Assembly: GCA_030035585.1 (NCBI GenBank)
Contig: CM057471.1
Location: 69,216,319 to 69,280,318 of the forward strand
Source: Dugong dugon
Taxonomy: Eukaryota > Chordata > Mammalia > Sirenia > Dugongidae
DNA length: 64,000 bases
Direction of reading: 5' to 3'
Below are positions 22,046 through 34,833 of this stretch, piece after piece. Positions within the stretch are counted from its first letter, which is position 1; each line of letters starts with the position of its first letter. The position numbers were made by a program, and so were the translations under genes. The notes beneath the pieces are model-generated. The model worked only from the letters and a program-made list of their open reading frames with translations. It was not told the DNA's origin and searched no databases.

Positions 22046-24044
22046 AGCGGGGCACTTCAGGAAAGGGAAACAACATCAGCAATGGAAAAAAAAAAGGAAA
22101 ACAAATGCAAGGTGTGTTTGGAGGAACTGCACAAGATATTACAGTTAAGTAGAGAGATCTAACATAGGAGTGGGGGAGATAAGTCTAGAAAACTATTTTA
22201 GAATAGATTGCAACAGATTTTATCCTACTGATAAAAAGCTACCAAGATTTTTGAAAAGAGATACGTCTAGATCAAAGCAGTGTTTTAGCAATATTAATCT
22301 CACAATGATGTTCAGGGTGCAACAGAGATGAAAGATGGATAGTATGGGCATCACAGGAATGGAAAAAAATGAATGAACACAAGTTGAAAGAAAGCTTAGA
22401 GAGTCTAGAGAGGGCTTGCTGACTGACTGGATTGCAGAGGGGGGATGAGAGGAGAATGGGATAACAAACTGTCAAAGATGAACTCAAGATTCTAAACTTA
22501 GGTGGCTATGAGAAGTATGGTTATCACTAACAAAAAAGAGGAAAGCATAAGCTGAGACATGAACAAAATCAATGGCTGTAGTTCAAGAGAGAATACTGGG
22601 TAAATCAAGCAGAAATATTCTAAAGGCAGTAATTTAGGGAACAATTGTTAAATTAGAATTAGGGATTTGAGAGTCATCAACACACGGAAGAGTTGAAGCT
22701 ATGGCAACAGATTAGAACTTCCAAGTGGGGAGGAGATGTGTGGAAAAGCAGCAGCAAGATAAAACCTAGATATAGAGAAGGGAAGTTAGGGAAAGAAAGT
22801 GAGATGACATGGTCAAAGAAGAAAGAGGAAGAATATAAATCCATGACTTTCAGAAAGATAAGGGACAAGAAGATTTCACAGAGAGGACAGCACTATCAAA
22901 TACAACACAGGTCAAAACGTGTGAAGAATAAGAAAAGGCTTAAAGTTCACTGCTGAAAATAATTTCAGTGAACCTGTTTGGACAAAAATGATGAGTGAAG
23001 AAAAGGTGAGTGGTAAACAAAAAATAAATAGTTATAGATCACACTCCATTCATAAGTGACAGAGAAACATTATTTTGCAGGAAAATGCAACAGATTCAAG
23101 TATGTTTACTTTTTAACTAGGGAGGATTTCATGTGCATTTAAAAAAGATAAATACAAGAACAAAGACTTTTAGAAGAATGAAATTTAATCCAGACATATT
23201 TCCAGAATAAAAACTTGCATGAAAAGTAAAAAAAAAAAAAAAAAAAAAAAATTAAAACATTTTAATTATTCTTATGTATTTTATTTTTACTAAGAAAAAA
23301 GGAAAGTGACTTGCCCAGGGTTGAAAAGTAAAGTGACTTGCCCAAAAGTCACAAGTAAGAAGTGACAGAGATGAATTTCAACCTTACTACTTTTCCAAAG
23401 ACAGACTTCCCATTATACCAAACTACCTCCTATGGGGGTAGGATGCAAAACAAGAAAGATGGTATGTATCAAGGTAGCCATTTTTATTTATTTTTTTACC
23501 CTAAGAAACAACAGCAGTTGCAATCTCTGCAACAACGAACAAACTGGATGTATTCTTACCATCCTTCATTATCAGAAACCAGTTCTACTTTAATAATTTG
23601 GTTAAATACAGGTCAAAACAGCTACAAAAAGGTCTTTTACTATTCTATTCTCATACTTTCACTCAGCCCACTTTTACAAAAATACCTCTCCCACCCCAAG
23701 AAGGGCATTTTACCCATTCCAAGGGGTCAGGTTACACAAATTACATTTTATAAACTGATTTTTATCAAAACCTGCTTTTCAGAGTGTGATGAAGGCTGGA
23801 TTTAGGAAATGGAGAGTACAGCTGCTCACTTGACCAAAACTATACTGACAACTAAGGCAATCTGGAACTTGCCTGACTAAAGAGTATTTAAAACAAAGGG
23901 AACCTGTTTCAACTAGATTACTGGTTCCAACTCCCTGATAGCTACACATTTTATATACTGCCTCCAGTTAGTTTCAAAGGTTGCCACTGTCTGAAATGAA
24001 GGCCTCAGATCATGGTGTAGCGGAAATGAAATTGGGAACAGGTA
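22046..24044. other. Intron, purine-rich, with an ancient repeat remnant
   Basis: 22140-22930 resembles a decayed ancient LINE-derived repeat on the minus strand (family uncertain). An A run is at 23227-23252. Around 23303-23350 a MIR-like 'aaagtgacttgccca' motif occurs twice. The frame at 23362-23805 is not gene-like. Confidence 0.4.
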
Positions 24045-25340
24045 CCCTCAAGATTTAATTTGCAAACACAGAATTTAAAAACAAATAAGTCAAAACATTA
24101 CAAAGAATCTTTTCTGACCATAAAGCCATTAAAGTAGAAATCAACAACAGAAAAAGCAAGGAAAAAGAAATCAAAGACATGGGAACTGAACAACACCTTG
24201 CTCAAAAACTACTGGGTTAGAGAAGAAATTAAGGATGGAATAAAGAAATTTACAGAATGAAATGAGAATGAAAACACATCCTACCAGAACCTTTGGGACA
24301 CAGAAAAAGCAGTGCTGAGAGGTCAGTTTATAGCAATAAATGCACACATCCAAAAAGAAGAAAGGGCCATAATCAAAACATTAACCCTACAACTGAAACA
24401 AGTAGAAAGAGAGCAGGAAAAGAAGCCTTCAGGCGCCAGAAGAAAGGAAATAATAAGAATTAGAGCAGAATTAAATGAAATAGAGAATAGAAAAACAATT
24501 GAAAGAGTTAACAAGACCAAAAGCTGGCTCTTTGAAAAGATCAATGAAATTGATAAACCACTGGCCAAACTGACAAAAGAAAAACAGGAGAGGAAGCAGG
24601 TAACCCATATAAGAAATGAGATGGGTGATACCACAACAGACCCAGCTGAAATGAAAAGAATCATAACAGAATACCATGAAAAACTGTACTCTAACAAATT
24701 TGAAAACCTAGAGGAAATGGACAAATTCCTAGAAACTCACTACCTACCTAAACTAACACAAACAAGAGGTAGAACAACTAAATAAACCCATAACAAGAGA
24801 TTGAAAAGGTAATTTAAAAACTCCAAGAAAAAAAGCCCTCGCCTGGATGGCTTCACTGGAGAATTCTACCAAACTTTTCTTCAGAGAAGAGTTAGCACCA
24901 CTACTTCTAAAGGTATTTCAGAGCACAGAAAAGGATGGAATACTCCCAAATTCATTCTATGAAGCCAGCATAACCCTGATACCAAAACCAGGTAAAGACA
25001 GCACAAAGAAAGAAAATTACAGACCAATAACCCTCATGAACAGAGACGCAAAAATCCTCAACAAAATTCTAGCCAATAGAATTCAGCAATATATCAAAAA
25101 AATAATTCAAGCAACTTCCAGGCAACATAGCACTATAGTCAGAAGCACCGTGCCGTTCCTCCACAGCAAAGATCAGAAAAACTAAGTCAAACAGAGTTAC
25201 ACATCACTCCTGAAATCCTAAGCATCAAATGAAGAGATAAAGAACTCAACCAAGCACCAAATGGAATAAGAAACTGACCAAGAACAGAGCACGAGGAGAG
25301 ATACATGCAGAGGTCTCCTATCAGCTACTGCAGCACGGAT

Positions 25341-25352
25341 CGGCCATCTTGG
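25341..25352 (+). promoter_or_regulatory. YY1-like motif in the L1 5' UTR
   Basis: CGGCCATCTTGG lies about 230 bp from the 5' end of the nested L1. It matches the YY1 core (CCAT within GCCATCTT). Human L1 has a YY1 site near its 5' end, so a role in placing transcription starts is plausible but inferred. Confidence 0.5.
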
Positions 25353-26516
25353 ACTCCTATCGGAGATCAGCGAACAGGAGGTATGAGAAAGCAGCTTCAC
25401 GGAGCTTCCAGCAGGAGACAGAACAACTGGTAGTAACCCACGATATAGGCTTTCCCACCCCCCACCCTTCTCCACCCCCACTTAGCCTCCTCTGCCTCCT
25501 GCAGCCACAGACAATTACCAGAAACATGAGCTTCCTCCCAGTGCCGCTTGGATTCCACCTGCCCGTACTGGCCAGCTCCCTGAGTGCCATTTGCTGGCTG
25601 CTGGTGTTGCTTTTTTCCGCTTCTTTAGATTTCTTCCTTACCTCCCAACACCTCCCCCTCCTTTCTCTCAAATACCTGGCTCTGTGCACCATCTTTGCTT
25701 CTTCCTGAAAGGCTGCAAAACACTGCTCGACTGTGAAACTGCTTCCTGGCCTGTGCCGCAACACTGGTGGGACCCTGGGGCTTTTTTGTTTGTTTGCTCT
25801 GATTTGTTCTGTTTTGATTTGTTTGTTTTCTTTTTCTTTTCTCGGCTTGGGAGCCCCTTCTAGCCAGGGAGTACCACACAGCTTGGAAGCTAGTCCCTTA
25901 CTCTCGCAGATGCATGGGAGCATTTCTTTTTTCTTGTTTTTTTTTTTTTTTTTCATTTCTTTGTTTAGTTTTCTTCTCTTATTCCCTTTTTGTCTTTCTT
26001 CATTTCCAGTTTCATGATTTATTCATTTCTTTCTTTTACCCTTTTTCTTTTTTTTCCCCATTTCTCAGTCTCTCATCTCTCCACTCCAACAGCAAGCTCG
26101 CTTAGCACTCTTTTTTGTTGGTGTGTACGTTTTTGGCTCCTGTTCCTCTCTCCTCTCTCTCATCTTTCCCATACCCATCTTAGCTCCACACATCACAATC
26201 TACCCCCTCCTTCCTGCCTACCTGTACCGTGTGCTGAACAGCACACTCCCAATGAGCACAGGCACGGCCTACGGGAACCTGCACTGCACTGATTCCCAGT
26301 CCACACAATCAGCCGTGGTACGTGCCACAAAAAACGTATCCCAGCAATGCCCCTTCAGCTGGACCTGCCCACTGGAGAAGGATGTGAAAAGTATCGTGCC
26401 CACAGATGAGCAAACAACAAAGAACGCACTGCCCGCCTGCTCAGACTTAACCAAATAAAACAGAAAAGCAGGACGAAACAAATCTACAATCAATAAACAA
26501 GGAAAATAACCACTTA

Positions 26517-27573
26517 ATGCCCCAAAGACAGCAGACAATATCAAAACATTTACAAAAACAGGACCGGATGGTTCTGGTAGGAGTCCAAAATGAAACACCA
26601 AATGACCTTCCAGTAGAAGAAAAGGCACTAGACCTAACTGATAGGGAATTCAAATCTCTAATATTCAGAATTATCCAAGAGCTGAAGCAAAAAACAGACA
26701 AAAATGAGGAAAAAATAGACAAATTCATGGAAAATAGACAAAAAAAATGGAAGAATTCAAGAAAATAATACAGGAACAAAGTGCTAAAATAAATTCACAA
26801 CTAGAAATCATACAAAAACAACAATTAGAAATCCAAAAGATAAACAACAAGATTTCAGAAATGGACAGTGTCATAGAAGGGCTGAGGAGCAAGTTTGAAA
26901 CGATGGAAAATAGGATCAGTGAAACTGAAGACAAACACTGGGATACAACTCTGAGGAAAAATCAGAAAAAATAAACGAAGAAAAATGAAGAAACCCTGAG
27001 AATTATGTGGGATACAATCAAAAGCAAAAATCTGCGAGTGATTGGAGTTCCAGAACAGGGGGAGAAAACAGAAAACACAGAGAGGATCATTGAAGAATTG
27101 CTGACAGAAACCTCCCCAATATCATGAAAGATGAAAAGCTGACCATCCAAGAAGCTCAAAGAACCCCATATAGGATAGACCCCAAAAGAAAATCACCAAG
27201 GCATATCATAATCACATTTGCTAAACAAAGAATCCTGAGAGCAGCTCAAGAAAAACAAAAAGTCACATACAGAAGAGAAACAATAAGACTAAGCTCAGAT
27301 TATTCAGCAGATACCATGCAGGCAAGAAGGCAATGGGATGACATATATAAAACCTTGAAAGAAAAAAATTGCCAGCCAAGAATAATATAACCTGTAAAAC
27401 TCTTGATCAAATATGATGGTGAAATTAGGTCTTTTCCAGATAAACAGAAATTAAGGGACTATGTAAAAACCAAACCAAACTTACGAGACTTATTAAGGGA
27501 ACAAACAATATCAGACCACAGGCTGAATATAGGACACAGGATTGTACTAGCCAGATACCAACCTAGGAAATGA
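26517..27573 (+). pseudogene. L1 ORF1 (RNA-binding chaperone) remnant
   Basis: ORF1p trimerises and coats L1 RNA. The frame starts MPQRQQTISKHLQKQDR at 26517. A coiled-coil part follows in a second frame (26747-26974; repeated QLEIQKINNKISEMD-type heptads). The RRM and C-terminal domain are in a third frame (IMWDTIKSKNLRVIGVPE, then KSPRHIIITFAKQRILRAAQ and SADTMQARRQWDDI). Two frameshifts, one near an A-run at 26740, and a stop at 27388-27390 disable it. The end reads VLARYQPRK and stops at 27571-27573. The length (about 350 codons) is usual for ORF1. Confidence 0.9.
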
Positions 27574-30500
27574 ACTCTTAAGGACTATGCAAAACCAAAA
27601 TAATTACAAAAGGGACCCAGAGAGGTTAATATGTAAATGACAACAGCAGCAGAACAATAAAAGCGGGAATAAACGGTGTAGGTATAGAACCTTCTAATGG
27701 AGATGAAGTCAAGCGATATCAAGTAATAATAGACTAGTTCAAATCTAGCAAGATAAGGGTAAATTTCTAGATAACCACTAAGAAAGTTAGCAAACCTATT
27801 CATCAAAATAAAGAAGAAAAACAAAGGCTCAGTAAAAACAAAACCTACAAAAACAAAAGAAATGGAAAAAAAAAATCCACAAACAAAAGGAACTCAGCAC
27901 AGTAGAGTAAAAGGAACAAAGAAAATGTCAGCACCACAAAAAATGCACTACAAAATGCAATCCCACTCCTAGGAATACATCCTAGAGAAATAAGAGCCGT
28001 CACATGAATAGACATATGCACACCCATATTCATTGCAGCACTGTTCACAACAGCAAAAAGATGGAAACAACCTAGATGACCATCAACAGATCAATGGATA
28101 AACAAACTATGGTACATTCGTACGATGGAGTATTATTATACAAAGATAAAGAACAATGATGAATCTGTGAAGCATCTCATAACATGGAGGACATTATGCC
28201 GAGTGAAATAAGTCAATCACAAAAGGACAAACATTGTATGAGACCTCTACTGTATAACTCACGTAAAAGTTTACGCACAAAAAGAAACAATCTTTGTTGG
28301 TTACAAGGGATGGGAGGGGTGGGGGGGAACTAAATAGATAAGTAGTAACTTTGGTGAAGGGTAAGATAGTACACATTACTGGGGAAGCCAGCACAACTTG
28401 TACAAGGAAAGGTCATGGAGGCTCCATAGACACATTCAAACTCCCTGAGGGATCGAATTGCTGGGTGGAGGGCTGTGGGGACTATGGTCTCGGGGAACAT
28501 CTAGCTCAACTGGCATAACACAGTTTATAAAGACAGTGTTCTACATTCTACCTTGGTGAGTAGCATCTGGGGTCTTAAAAGCCTGTGGTCTCACCCCTTC
28601 GTTCGGGAGCAAGGGAGAACAAGATACAAGGAAAAGATTAGTCCAAAGGACTAATGGACCACAGCTACCACGGCCTCCACCCGACTGAGTCCAGTACAGC
28701 TAGATGGTGCCCAGCTACCACAACTGATTGCTCTGACCGGGATCACAATAGAGGGTCCTGGAAAGAGCTGGAAAAGGATGTAAAACAGAACTCCAACTCA
28801 CAAAAAAAAGATCAGATTTACTAGCCTGACAGACTGGAGAAACCCTGAGAATATGGCCCCGGACACCCTTTTAGCTCAGTGGTGAAGCCCCGCCCAGAGT
28901 TCACCATTCAGCCAGGGATTGGACAGCCTCATAAAACAAAACAGGACTAATGAGACACAGCAGTCCAGGGACAAGGACTAGAAGGCAGGAGGGGACAGGA
29001 AAGCTGGTGATAGGGAACCTACAGTTGAGAAGGAACACTGTTGACATGTCATGGGGTTGTTAACCTCTGCCACAGGGCAATACGTGTACTAACTGTTTAA
29101 TGAGAAACTATTTGTTCTGCAAACCTTCATCTAAGATACAAAAAAAAAAAAAAATTATCTATGTGAGATCTAATTGACAACAGCAACTCAAAAGGTTTGA
29201 TGGGAAGCCTAGGAGATAGTGAGTTGAAGATAATGGTGATGGAATAATTTGGAAAAGGATAGTGAGAATAGCAGCACAACTGGAAGAATGTAATCGATGT
29301 CACTGAACTGTACATGTAGAAACTTTCAAAATGGTGTAACTTTGGCTAGGTATATTTTCACCAAAAAAAAGGTCCTCAAGGTCGAGAAGGGAGAGTGTTG
29401 ACATGACGTGGGGTTGTTAACCAATGTCATAAAACAATACGTGTACTGACTGTTTAATGAGAAACTATTTGTTCTGTAAACCTTTATCTAAAGTACAATA
29501 AAAAAAATTTTAAAAAAAGAAATAATTCACCAAGATCAAGTGGGATTTATACTAGGTATGCAGGGGTGGTCCAACATTAGAAAAACAATCAATGTAATCC
29601 ATCCCATAAATAAAACAAAAGACAAGAACCACATGATCTTATCAATCGATGCAGAAAAGGCATTTGACAAAGTCCAACACCCATTCATGATAAAAACTCT
29701 CAACAAAATAGGAATAGAGGGGAAATTCTTCAGTATAATAAAGGGCATTTACACAAAGCCAACAGCCAACATCATCCTAAATGGAAAGACTTTGAAAGCA
29801 TTCCCCTTGAGAATGGGAACAAGACAAGGATGCCCTTTATCACCACCCTTATTCAACATTGTGCTGGAGATTCTAGCCAGAGCAATTAGGCTAGAAAAAT
29901 AAATAAAGGGCATCCAAATTGGCAGGGAAGAAGTCAAAGTATCTCTATTTGCAGATGATATGATCTTATACACAGAAAACCCCAAAGAATCCACAAGAAA
30001 ACTACTGGAACTAATACAAGATTTCAGCAAAGTTTCAGGATACAAGATAAACATACAAAAATTAGTTGGATTCTTTTACACCAACAAAGAGAACCTCGAA
30101 GAGGAAATTGCCAAATCAATACCATTTACAATAGCCCTTAAGAAGATAAAATACTTAGGAATAAATCTAACCAGAGACATAAAAAATCTATCCAATGAAA
30201 ACTACAAGACACTACTGCAAGAAACCAAAAGAGACCTGCATAAGTGGAAAAACACACCTTGCTCATGGATAGGTAGACTCAACATTGTGAAAATGTCAGT
30301 TCTACCCAAAGTGATCTACAGATACAATGCAATCCTGATCCAAATTCCGCCAACATTTTTTAATGAGATGGAGAAAGAAATCACCAACTTCATATGGAAA
30401 CGAAAAAGGCCCCAAATAAGTAAAATATTACTCAAGAAGAACAACAAAGTGGGAGGCTTCACATTACCTGATTTTAGAACCCACTATACCGCCATGGTAG

Positions 30501-32639
30501 TCAGAATAGCCTGGTACTGGTACAACAACAGATACATAGACCAATGGAACAGAATTGAGAATCCAGGCATAGGTTCATCCACCTATGAACAGCTGATATT
30601 TAACAAAGGTCCAAAGTCTGTTGACTGGGGAAAAGACAGTCTCTTTAGCAAATGGTGCTGACATAACTGGATATCTACCTGCAAAAAACTGAAACAAGAC
30701 CCATACCTCACACCATGCAAAAAAACTAACTCAAAATGGATCAAAGACTTAAATATAAAATCAAAAACGATAAAGATCATGGAAGAAAAAATAGGAACAC
30801 TAGCAGCCCTAATACACAGCATAAATACAATATGAACCATAAGTAACAATGCACAAGCACCGGAAGAGAGACCAGATAAATGGGAGCTCCTAAAAATCAA
30901 AGACTTATGCTCACTGAAAAACTTCACCAAAGAGTAAAAAGACAACCTATAGACTGGGAAAAAATTTTTGGCTACGACAAATCCAATCAGCGTCTAATCT
31001 CTAAAATCTGCAAGATAGTGCAAAACCTCAACAACAAAAAGACAAATAACCCAATTAAAAAATGGGCAAAGGGTATGAACAGGCACTTCGGCGAAGAAGA
31101 TATTCAGGCAGCTAACAGACACATGAAGAAATGCTCACGATCATTAGCCATTAGAGAAATGCAGATCAAAATTACAATGAGAGATCATCTCACCCCAACA
31201 AGGCTAGCATTAATCTAAAAAACAATAAATGCTGGAGAGGTTGTAGAGGGACTGGAACAGTTACACACTGTTGGTGGGAATGTAAAATGGTACAACCACT
31301 TTGGAAATCAATTTCGCACATCCTTAAAAAGCTAGAAATAGAAGTACCATACGATCCAGCTATCCTGCTCCTTGGAATATATCCTAGAGAAATAAGAGCC
31401 ATCACATGAATAGATATATGCACACCCCTGTTCACTACAGCACTGTTCACAATAGCAAAAAGATGGAAACAACCTAGGTGTCCACCAACGGACGAATGGA
31501 TAAACAAATTATGGTTTATCCACACAATGGAATACTACCCAATGATAAAGAACAATGATGAAGCCATGAAACGTAACTTGGAGGAAGCTGGAGGTCATCA
31601 TGTGGAGTGAATTTAGTCAGTTACAGAAGGACAAATATTGTATAAGACCACTATTATAAGAATTCAAGAAAAGGTTTAAACATAGAAGAAAACATTCTTT
31701 GATGGTTATGAGGGTGGGGAGGGAGGGTGAGGGTCATTTACTAACTAGATAGTAGATAAGAATTATCTTAGGTGAAGGGAAGGATAGCACTCACTACAGG
31801 GGAAGTCAGTACAACTGGACTAAACCAAAGCTAAGAAGTTTCCTGAATACAATCAAACACTTTGAGGGATAGAGTAGCAGGGGTAGGGGCCTGGGGACCA
31901 TGCTTTCAGGGGATATCTAGGTCAACTGGCATAACAAAGCTTATTAAGAAAATGTCCTGCATTCCACTTTGGTGAGTGGCATCTGGGGCCTTAAAAGCTT
32001 GCAAGCGGCCATCTAAGATGCATCAATTTGTCCCAACTACCTGCAGTAAAGGAGAATGAAGAACACCAAAGACACAAGGAAAGCAGTAGCCCAAAGACAG
32101 AAAGGGCCACATAAACCAGAGACTCCATCAGCCTGAGACCAGAAGAACTAGATGGTGCCCGGCTACCATCCATGACTGCCCTGACAGGAAACACAACAGA
32201 GACTCCCAGATGGACCAGGAAACAGGTGGGATACAGAACTCAAATTCTAGTAAGACGACCAGACTTAATGGTCTGAGACTGGAGGTACCCCATAAAGCAT
32301 AGCCCCTGGATTCTCTATCAGCCCAGAACTAAAACAATTTCCAAGGCCAACTCTTCAGACAGGGATTGGACTGGACTGTGGGACATAAAGTGATACTCGT
32401 GAGGAGTGTGCCACTTTGCTCAAGTAGATACAAGAGACTGAATGGGCAGCTTCTGTCCAGAGGTGAGATGGGAAGGCAGAGAGGGTTAGGAGCTGGCTGA
32501 ATGGATATGGGGAATCAGGGGTGGAAAGGAGGAGTGTACTGTTACAGTATGGGGAGAGCAATTAGCGTCACATAACAATGTATGTATAAATTTTTGTATG
32601 GGAAAAAACTAAAAAAGAAACAGGTAAAAACCATAGGAT

Positions 32640-34490
32640 TTTTTTTTTTTATCCCTCCTCCACTGCACATACCACTGTAAAAATCCATTTCCAGAGACCA
32701 CACATGACCTCAGAGTACACTTCTAAAAAATGGTTATTAGTTTAGTGAAAACAAGTGAGCAGTTCAGAAGACTTGTATGAACTGAATGTTTCGGAGTTAT
32801 CCTTCCTGGTCACTGAATAAAAGTTAGATGGGAAAAAGACAATGTTACTGACACTGTTAACTGCTTTGGCTTGAAAACAAAAATGAAATGGTTCACAAAT
32901 CACAATTAGCTGAAGTCACAGGAAGTGAATTCAGGGAAAAGGTTACCCCACTATTCAACATCCCAAAGGAAAGCGGAGGCAACAAAAAAATCCAGACCTC
33001 AGTCTCTAGTTCTTTCCTATTGTAAAATTGTTGTTGTAAAATATATATATATATAACACATTTGCCAATTCAAGATTTTTCAGGTGTACAATTTAGTGAT
33101 ATCAATTACATTAATCATGTTGTACAACCATGCAACCACCACTCATAACTGTTGTCAAATTTCCCATCATTCCTCTTGTCTCTTACATGTAGGAATCCTT
33201 GAATTGGGAATCAGATTTCTATTTGTGACGAAAATAGTTTTCATATTAATGCAAATTTGTTGTACAGTTGGAGAAAATGATCTGCAAATCTGTGGTTTGT
33301 CCTGTTTGGACTGTTATCGGGAACTTTTAAGGATTCCTTGTTCACTTAGAAAAAGAACTGATTGAGTCTGAGAAGTCTTCTCTGTGGAAAAAAATATATA
33401 CAAAGATTTTTCATTAATAGTCTGGACCCATGCACTGTAATTCTAAACAAATAAGTACTTTTGAAGATGGAAGTGTAAACTACACAGTGATTCACTATTT
33501 AACAATTATTACTTGCTAGAATCATCTCTTGACATTTATTCACTGAATAAATGTTTGAGGGCTCCTCTGTGCCCTTCATGTAACTCACAGTAGCCGGGGA
33601 GACAGATATCAATCATATAATTTCAATACAGAACAGTCAACACTAAGAGAAAACGTGGTAGGCACAGACAAGTGAGTGACTGAAGCCAGATGGGGAGGCA
33701 GAAGGAAAGATTATCCAGAAGAGGTATCATCTAAACTGGGTGTAAGAGTAGAAGTATTTCAAAGAGAATTTCAGCCAAAGAGAACAGCAAAGGCAAAGGC
33801 AAAGGCAAAGAGGCTTGCTGGCTGTGGGTATTTAAATGTGTTTTGGAGTGTGGTATCTGAAGCAATGAACACTACAACATGCAATTCTGGAGTCAGACTG
33901 ATTTGGGAATCTTCTGTAGTGAAGTTGTGGACACAGATGAGATTGCCAGGGGACAGTGTATGGTGAGAGAACAGAACCTGCAGTAGGTACCTTTTGGGTT
34001 GTTTGCTCAACTCACACCAACTCTTTCTTCTTTAGGAACAGCCACTCTCCCCAACAGTAAGGCACTAGGTTTACAATGCTAGACAAGTTGACTAGACCAG
34101 GAACAGATACTACCCACTGCTAACTGGATTGGAAAAAAGACACCAGCCCAAACTGGTTCAATGAAATTTCCTGTTCCCAAGATTTTTTAGTGGGGATTCA
34201 GGGATTGCTAGCTTCTGATGACACTGGAACTGTGAATGTGAAAAGTGAGATAGCCTTGTTCCAGAAAAGCAGAGGATGCTTGTCTATGGTAGGGAAATCA
34301 AGGAAATAGAAAGCTGTACAAAATAGGGGCAGTCAACAGTGCAGAGAAACATAGGCTGTGAACTGGGAACAGACTGAGGGGAAGTGACAGGTGGGGCCAG
34401 GATATCACCTCTGTGCAAAATTTATGGGTGCCAAAACACTCGGTAATCAAAATAAATACTATTTTAATGCATTATTTTTTTAAAGTCAAA
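32640..34490. other. Intron with possible old L1 and L2 pieces
   Basis: 33028-33180 resembles an old L1 3' end on the minus strand ('caggtgtacaatttagtgat' then 'tgttgtacaaccatgcaacc'), with a short (AT)n at 33041-33054. 33505-33850 resembles a minus-strand L2 copy. A short AAAGGC repeat lies near 33788-33812. The rest is unassigned. Confidence 0.45.
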
Positions 34491-34500
34491 GTTAATGTGA

Positions 34501-34824
34501 CCCCCGGACACCCTTTTAGCTCAGTAATGAAGTCACTCCAGAGGTTCAGCTTTTAGCCAAAGATTAGACAGACCCATAGAACAAAATGAGACTAAATGGG
34601 CACACCAGCCCATGGGCAAGGACTAGAAGGCAGGAGGGGACAGGAAAGCTGGTAATAGGGAACCCAAGTTCTAGAAGGGAGAGTACTGACATGTCATGGG
34701 GTTGTTAACCAATGTCATAAAACAATATATGTACTAACTGTTTTATGAGAAGTTAGTTTGTTCTGTAAACCTTCATCTAAAGTACAATAACAACAAAAAT
34801 TAGTTTCTAAATGGAAAAAAAAAA
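34501..34824 (+). mobile_element. Short L1 3' UTR insertion, single type A tail
   Basis: Starts 'cccccggacacccttttagc' and ends 'aagtacaataacaac' plus A-rich sequence. A 9-bp duplication TTAATGTGA flanks it (34492-34500 and 34825-34833). It has no C block, like the element at 12.8-14.2 kb. Confidence 0.9.
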
Positions 34825-34833
34825 TTAATGTGA

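Larger units (their letters stand above)
25110..29519 (+). mobile_element. Nested L1 with 5' UTR and ORF1 but ORF2 almost wholly deleted
   Basis: Inserted in ORF2 of the outer L1 with AAATAATTCA at 25100-25109 and 29520-29529. Order: about 1.4 kb of 5' UTR-like sequence (C/T-rich around 25.9-26.2 kb), ORF1 remnant (26517-27573), a short inter-ORF stretch, then at about 27955 a jump to the extreme ORF2 C-terminus (LGIHPREIRAVT-like), then a 3' UTR with a G-rich tract at 28307-28327 and the A-C-A' composite tail. About 3 kb of ORF2 is missing. This is the only L1 here with a 5' UTR. Confidence 0.88.
24065..31560 (+). pseudogene. L1 ORF2 (reverse transcriptase) remnant
   Basis: It encoded the L1 endonuclease/reverse transcriptase; only the part from the RT-linker onward remains. 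One block (24312-24785) includes AVLRGQFIAINAHI-like text. A second, in another frame (24847-25109), reads [18 protein letters not shown] and [12 protein letters not shown]. After the nested L1 the frame continues: [38 protein letters not shown], then a stop at 29900-29902, then the catalytic box FADD at 29948-29959. It stays open to 30661, and the C-terminal region beyond is broken by further stops. Damage is modest, so this is one of the younger L1s here. Confidence 0.9.
24045..32618 (+). mobile_element. Large L1 (ORF2 plus type B 3' UTR) split by a nested L1
   Basis: 5'-truncated inside ORF2. It runs 24045-25109, then 29520 to the type B 3' UTR end at about 32600. The nested element between them is flanked by AAATAATTCA copies. 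The 3' UTR holds a G-rich tract (31712-31733), GCATCTGGGGCCTTAAAAGC and a tail ending in GTATAAATTTTTGTATGGG. A weak 8-bp outer duplication AACAGGTA (24037-24044 and 32619-32626) is only suggestive. Confidence 0.88.

Noticed and set aside
25357..25956. A 199-codon minus-strand frame and overlapping plus-strand frames at 25.3-26.3 kb
   Set aside because: They lie in the C/T-rich 5' UTR of an L1. The amino-acid makeup (runs of K on one strand, F and S on the other) reflects base composition.
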